From: a virus
Length of the DNA stretch: 54,211 nucleotides
Virus record (IMG/VR): IMGVR_UViG_3300010885_030189
Location: 1-54,211 of that record
Strand: one strand, 5' to 3'
The position numbers and the translations under genes were made by a program. The stretch's first letter is position 1; every line of letters starts with the position of its first letter. The notes beneath the pieces were generated by a model. It saw only the letters and a list, made by a program, of their open reading frames with translations. It did no database searches and was not told the DNA's origin. Shown one piece after another: positions 51,835-54,211 of this stretch.

Positions 51835-52297
51835 ATTCGGCAAATCGATAATGAGCGATGATATGGTGGAGATTTCGGTTTCTCCACCATTTAACTCACA
51901 ACCTCAACCAACACCAGTAGCAGCTGCCCCTACAACAGCTGTTCCTCCGCCACCGCCTCCTCCTCCACCACAACAAACAGCAAGTTATAGTAGTTCTTCC
52001 TCTGTAGAATTTACTCCTATGAGTCCGGAGAAGGCAGAAGAAAGCTGGGTTAAATCTATGTGGAGACCAGCAATGGGTTGGCTCTACATGCTTATCTGTT
52101 TGATGGATTTCGTTATCTTTCCTGCAATCGCGATGTTCTTACCAGTTATGCTTAAAGGTATTGGTATCACGATGCAATATGCAGCTTGGCAAAGCTTAAC
52201 ATTATCTAATGGTGGATTAATTCACATGGCGTTTGGTGCCATCCTTGGTGTTGCTGCTTACGGTAGAACCCAAGAGAAAGTAGCGAGCAAACAATAA
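51827..52297 (+). CDS. GTA-type 3TM holin-like membrane protein
   Basis: A 156-aa protein. The N-terminal 60 residues are disordered, with a run of nine Pro (40-48). The C-terminal half fits the 'holin of 3TMs, for gene-transfer release' family: ESWVKSMWRPAMGWLYMLIC, LMDFVIFPAIAMFLPVMLKG, and LTLSNGGLIHMAFGAILGVA. Hydrophobic segments are at about 82-108 and 128-146. The family is thought to let hydrolases reach the cell wall at release. The gene lies between the tail assembly protein and the putative tape measure with overlaps on both sides (8 bases, TAATG), so a role in tail or DNA entry cannot be excluded. Confidence 0.8.
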   Translation: MAKFGKSIMSDDMVEISVSPPFNSQPQPTPVAAAPTTAVPPPPPPPPPQQTASYSSSSSVEFTPMSPEKAEESWVKSMWRPAMGWLYMLICLMDFVIFPAIAMFLPVMLKGIGITMQYAAWQSLTLSNGGLIHMAFGAILGVAAYGRTQEKVASKQ

Positions 52298-54211
52298 TGG
52301 CTAAAAAAGGCGAACGTGTTGGTGCTATGGGGGATACTGTATATTACAGAACCCCCGACGGTCAAATAATTGACGATGCAGGTAATGTCCTTAAAGGACC
52401 AATGGCCAAGATGCTTGCCGATGAATACGAATCAAAACAACAAGAGAAAGCTAAAGCACAAGCGGAAGCTAAAGCTGCAGCTGAAGAAGATAAAAGAAAG
52501 AAAGCTGCTGAGAAATCAGCTGAGATAGCACGTAAGTCCGCAGAAAGACAAGCGGCTTCTGATGCGAAACGACAGCAAGCTGATGAAGAAAGAGCACAGA
52601 AGGCTGCTGAGAGAGAAGCTACACAAAAAACACAACAGCCAAAACAACCTGCTGCAGCACCAAGACAACCTTCTGCTCCTAGACAAGCAGCGCCAAAACA
52701 ACCTGCAGCTGCTGCTCCGGAGCCTACTGATGGTCAAACAATTAAAAATGCATTTAAAAATGCAGCTATTTCTGTAGGTAAATCTGCATTTAAATCTGCA
52801 TTTCCAACATTATCAGGCGCTATTAATCGACCAGATCCAGTTCAAGGCAACAGTAGTGCAGAAGACATTAATGCAGGTGGCGCTAGACAAGCAATCAACA
52901 GAGTTGCTGATAGTGTAAACACAACTAATATGATGATGCAAACTTCTATCGCACGTCAGGAAATGACTAATCAAATTCTTCAAGAGATATTGAAAGAAGT
53001 TCAGGTAATACGTCAATCTACCGCTAGTAGTGGTATTCTAGATGCTCTTAGCAATTTAATACCAGGAGTTGGTGGAGGTGGTGTTAAAGGTAAACCTGCT
53101 CCTGGTAAAGTAACACCGAAAACTAGCATGCTTGGTAAAGCTGGTAATGTTATGCGTGGCGTTGCTGGTCGTGCAGGAGGAGCATTACTTGGTGGTGCAT
53201 TCCAAGCATATGATGAGTATCAAGAATCTGGCGATGCTACACGAGCAGCTTCCGCTGGCGCTGGTGGAGCCGTAGGTGGTGGATTGGGAGCATGGGGAGG
53301 AGCTGCAGCGGGTGGTGCTATCGGCGCTCTTGGTGGTCCTCTAGCGCCTGTTACTGTACCTCTTGGTATGTTAATTGGTGGTATTGCTGGTGGTATAGGT
53401 GGCAGTATGCTTGGTGGTAAAGCTGGTAAGGCTACATATGATGCTGTAACTAAACCATCAGTACCTCCACCTCCAGCTGTAGGAGAACCAAAGGCTAGTA
53501 TTTCTATTAAAGAAGCTCAAAATGCAGCAAAGCAAGAACCAGAACCAGAAGAAGAAAATCCATTAGATGCTATTGTTAATGTAAAAACATTAACATTTAA
53601 TGCGGATAGTATTATTTTTAATGCTAAAAATCAACAAGCTGCTTCGCCTACAGCTGCACCAACATCGACGGCTACACCAGAAGTTAAAGCAGCTGGGGCA
53701 ATTATAGCAGCTGGTTCTGGTAGCAGACCATCGCCTAGTTCGCAAGGAATTTCTGGTCCTACTCAGTCAGGATCTATTAGAGAAGCGTTAGCATCAGCAC
53801 AAACACCAAGCCTATCTGGCTTCGGTACAAGTCAAATTAATGCTGCTCGAGCCAATGCTGCAACATCGCCGTTTAGTGTTACTCCAGGAGCTATGAGTGC
53901 TGGCCCTCAATCTGCATCGTTAGGTGGCGCTGGAGGCGCTGGTGTTGGTGGTGCATCTGATGCATCAGCTGTTCAATTAGCTTCTACGATGGTTGGTAAA
54001 AATAGAGTACAATCATTAGATTATTTAAAAGCTGGTGGATTCAATAACACAGGAGAAGCATGGTGTGCTGAGTTTGTTAATTCTACATTGAAACAAACTG
54101 GTGGTACCGGTACTGGTGATAAAATTGCAAATAGTTTTCAAAAGTGGGGAACTTCTATAGATCCTACAAAGGTTCAAGCTGGTGATGTTGTCCTTCAAAC
54201 AAAAGGTAATG
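52297..54211 (+). CDS. Probable tape measure protein with hydrolase-like domain (partial, C-terminus beyond window)
   Basis: At least 638 residues from the ATG at 52297, which overlaps the holin stop (TAATG); the frame is open to the window edge. Order of parts: a short N-terminal domain (1-45), a charged Ala/Lys/Glu/Gln helix (44-110), a Pro/Gln/Ala linker (110-150), a helical segment (190-245), Gly-zipper hydrophobic segments (about 290-385), a low-complexity Ser/Ala/Gly region, and from about 565 a peptidoglycan-hydrolase-like domain with AWCAEFVNSTLKQTG (Cys590 as likely nucleophile) and VQAGDVVLQ. NlpC/P60- or CHAP-type enzymes have this pattern. Position after a frameshifted assembly gene fits a tape measure, but a lysis or baseplate enzyme is possible. 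Confidence 0.62.
   Translation, partial: MAKKGERVGAMGDTVYYRTPDGQIIDDAGNVLKGPMAKMLADEYESKQQEKAKAQAEAKAAAEEDKRKKAAEKSAEIARKSAERQAASDAKRQQADEERAQKAAEREATQKTQQPKQPAAAPRQPSAPRQAAPKQPAAAAPEPTDGQTIKNAFKNAAISVGKSAFKSAFPTLSGAINRPDPVQGNSSAEDINAGGARQAINRVADSVNTTNMMMQTSIARQEMTNQILQEILKEVQVIRQSTASSGILDALSNLIPGVGGGGVKGKPAPGKVTPKTSMLGKAGNVMRGVAGRAGGALLGGAFQAYDEYQESGDATRAASAGAGGAVGGGLGAWGGAAAGGAIGALGGPLAPVTVPLGMLIGGIAGGIGGSMLGGKAGKATYDAVTKPSVPPPPAVGEPKASISIKEAQNAAKQEPEPEEENPLDAIVNVKTLTFNADSIIFNAKNQQAASPTAAPTSTATPEVKAAGAIIAAGSGSRPSPSSQGISGPTQSGSIREALASAQTPSLSGFGTSQINAARANAATSPFSVTPGAMSAGPQSASLGGAGGAGVGGASDASAVQLASTMVGKNRVQSLDYLKAGGFNNTGEAWCAEFVNSTLKQTGGTGTGDKIANSFQKWGTSIDPTKVQAGDVVLQTKGN

Overview
This window is a structural-gene segment of a T4-like contractile-tailed phage (myovirus). 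Two blocks follow T4 gene order closely: neck, terminase, sheath, tube, portal and a core-protein-like gene at 1-9115, and wedge genes at 38785-43063. No host genes, integrase, tRNA, rRNA, CRISPR array or insertion sequence is visible. The DNA is AT-rich and densely packed, with no non-coding gap over 100 bases; many genes overlap by 1, 4 or 8 bases. Features typical of environmental (marine or freshwater) T4-like phages are a DUF4815-type protein, a GTA-type 3TM holin, and long fibre genes rich in Asn, Thr, Ser and Gly. The host cannot be named; the GTA-type holin is a weak hint towards Alphaproteobacteria.

Layout. (1) 1-9115, minus strand: gp13, gp14, gp15 (neck), gp16 and gp17 (terminase), gp18 (sheath), gp19 (tube), gp20 (portal), and a partial gp67-like gene. 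A hairpin terminator lies between gp19 and gp20. (2) 9167-27865, minus strand: an 18.7 kb adhesin and fibre island sits between gp13 and the distal baseplate genes, where T4 has genes 9-12 and wac. It holds S74-chaperone, LamG-like, glycine-rich and BNR-like proteins plus small helper ORFs. (3) 27869-43063, minus strand: a DUF4815-type pair that looks like one protein split by a stop codon, an enlarged gp8, a probable gp7 counterpart, gp6 and gp25. (4) 43065-49102, minus strand: PAAR tip, a small conserved ORF, beta-helix spike, gp5-type OB-fold hub without a visible lysozyme domain, gp27-like hub, gp53 and gp48-like. (5) 49149-end, plus strand: gp4, an unknown conserved protein, a gp54-like tube paralogue, a gp26/gp51-type hub protein with an apparent -1 frameshift extension, a GTA-type holin, and a large protein that runs off the end, is probably a tape measure, and carries a peptidoglycan-hydrolase-like domain.

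Expression. Copies of a T4 late promoter motif (TATAAATA, or one mismatch in its first base) lie 21-47 bases before gp18, gp19, the S74 fibre, the 361-aa fibre, the 838-aa baseplate-fibre protein, gp8, gp48 and gp4. The two strand blocks diverge from a 46-bp gap that carries one such motif facing each way.

The most rewarding points are the T_TTT_TTT frameshift in the gp26/gp51 gene, the in-frame stop that splits the DUF4815 locus at a poly-aspartate tail, the separation of gp5 functions over several genes, and beta-modules reused among baseplate and fibre proteins.
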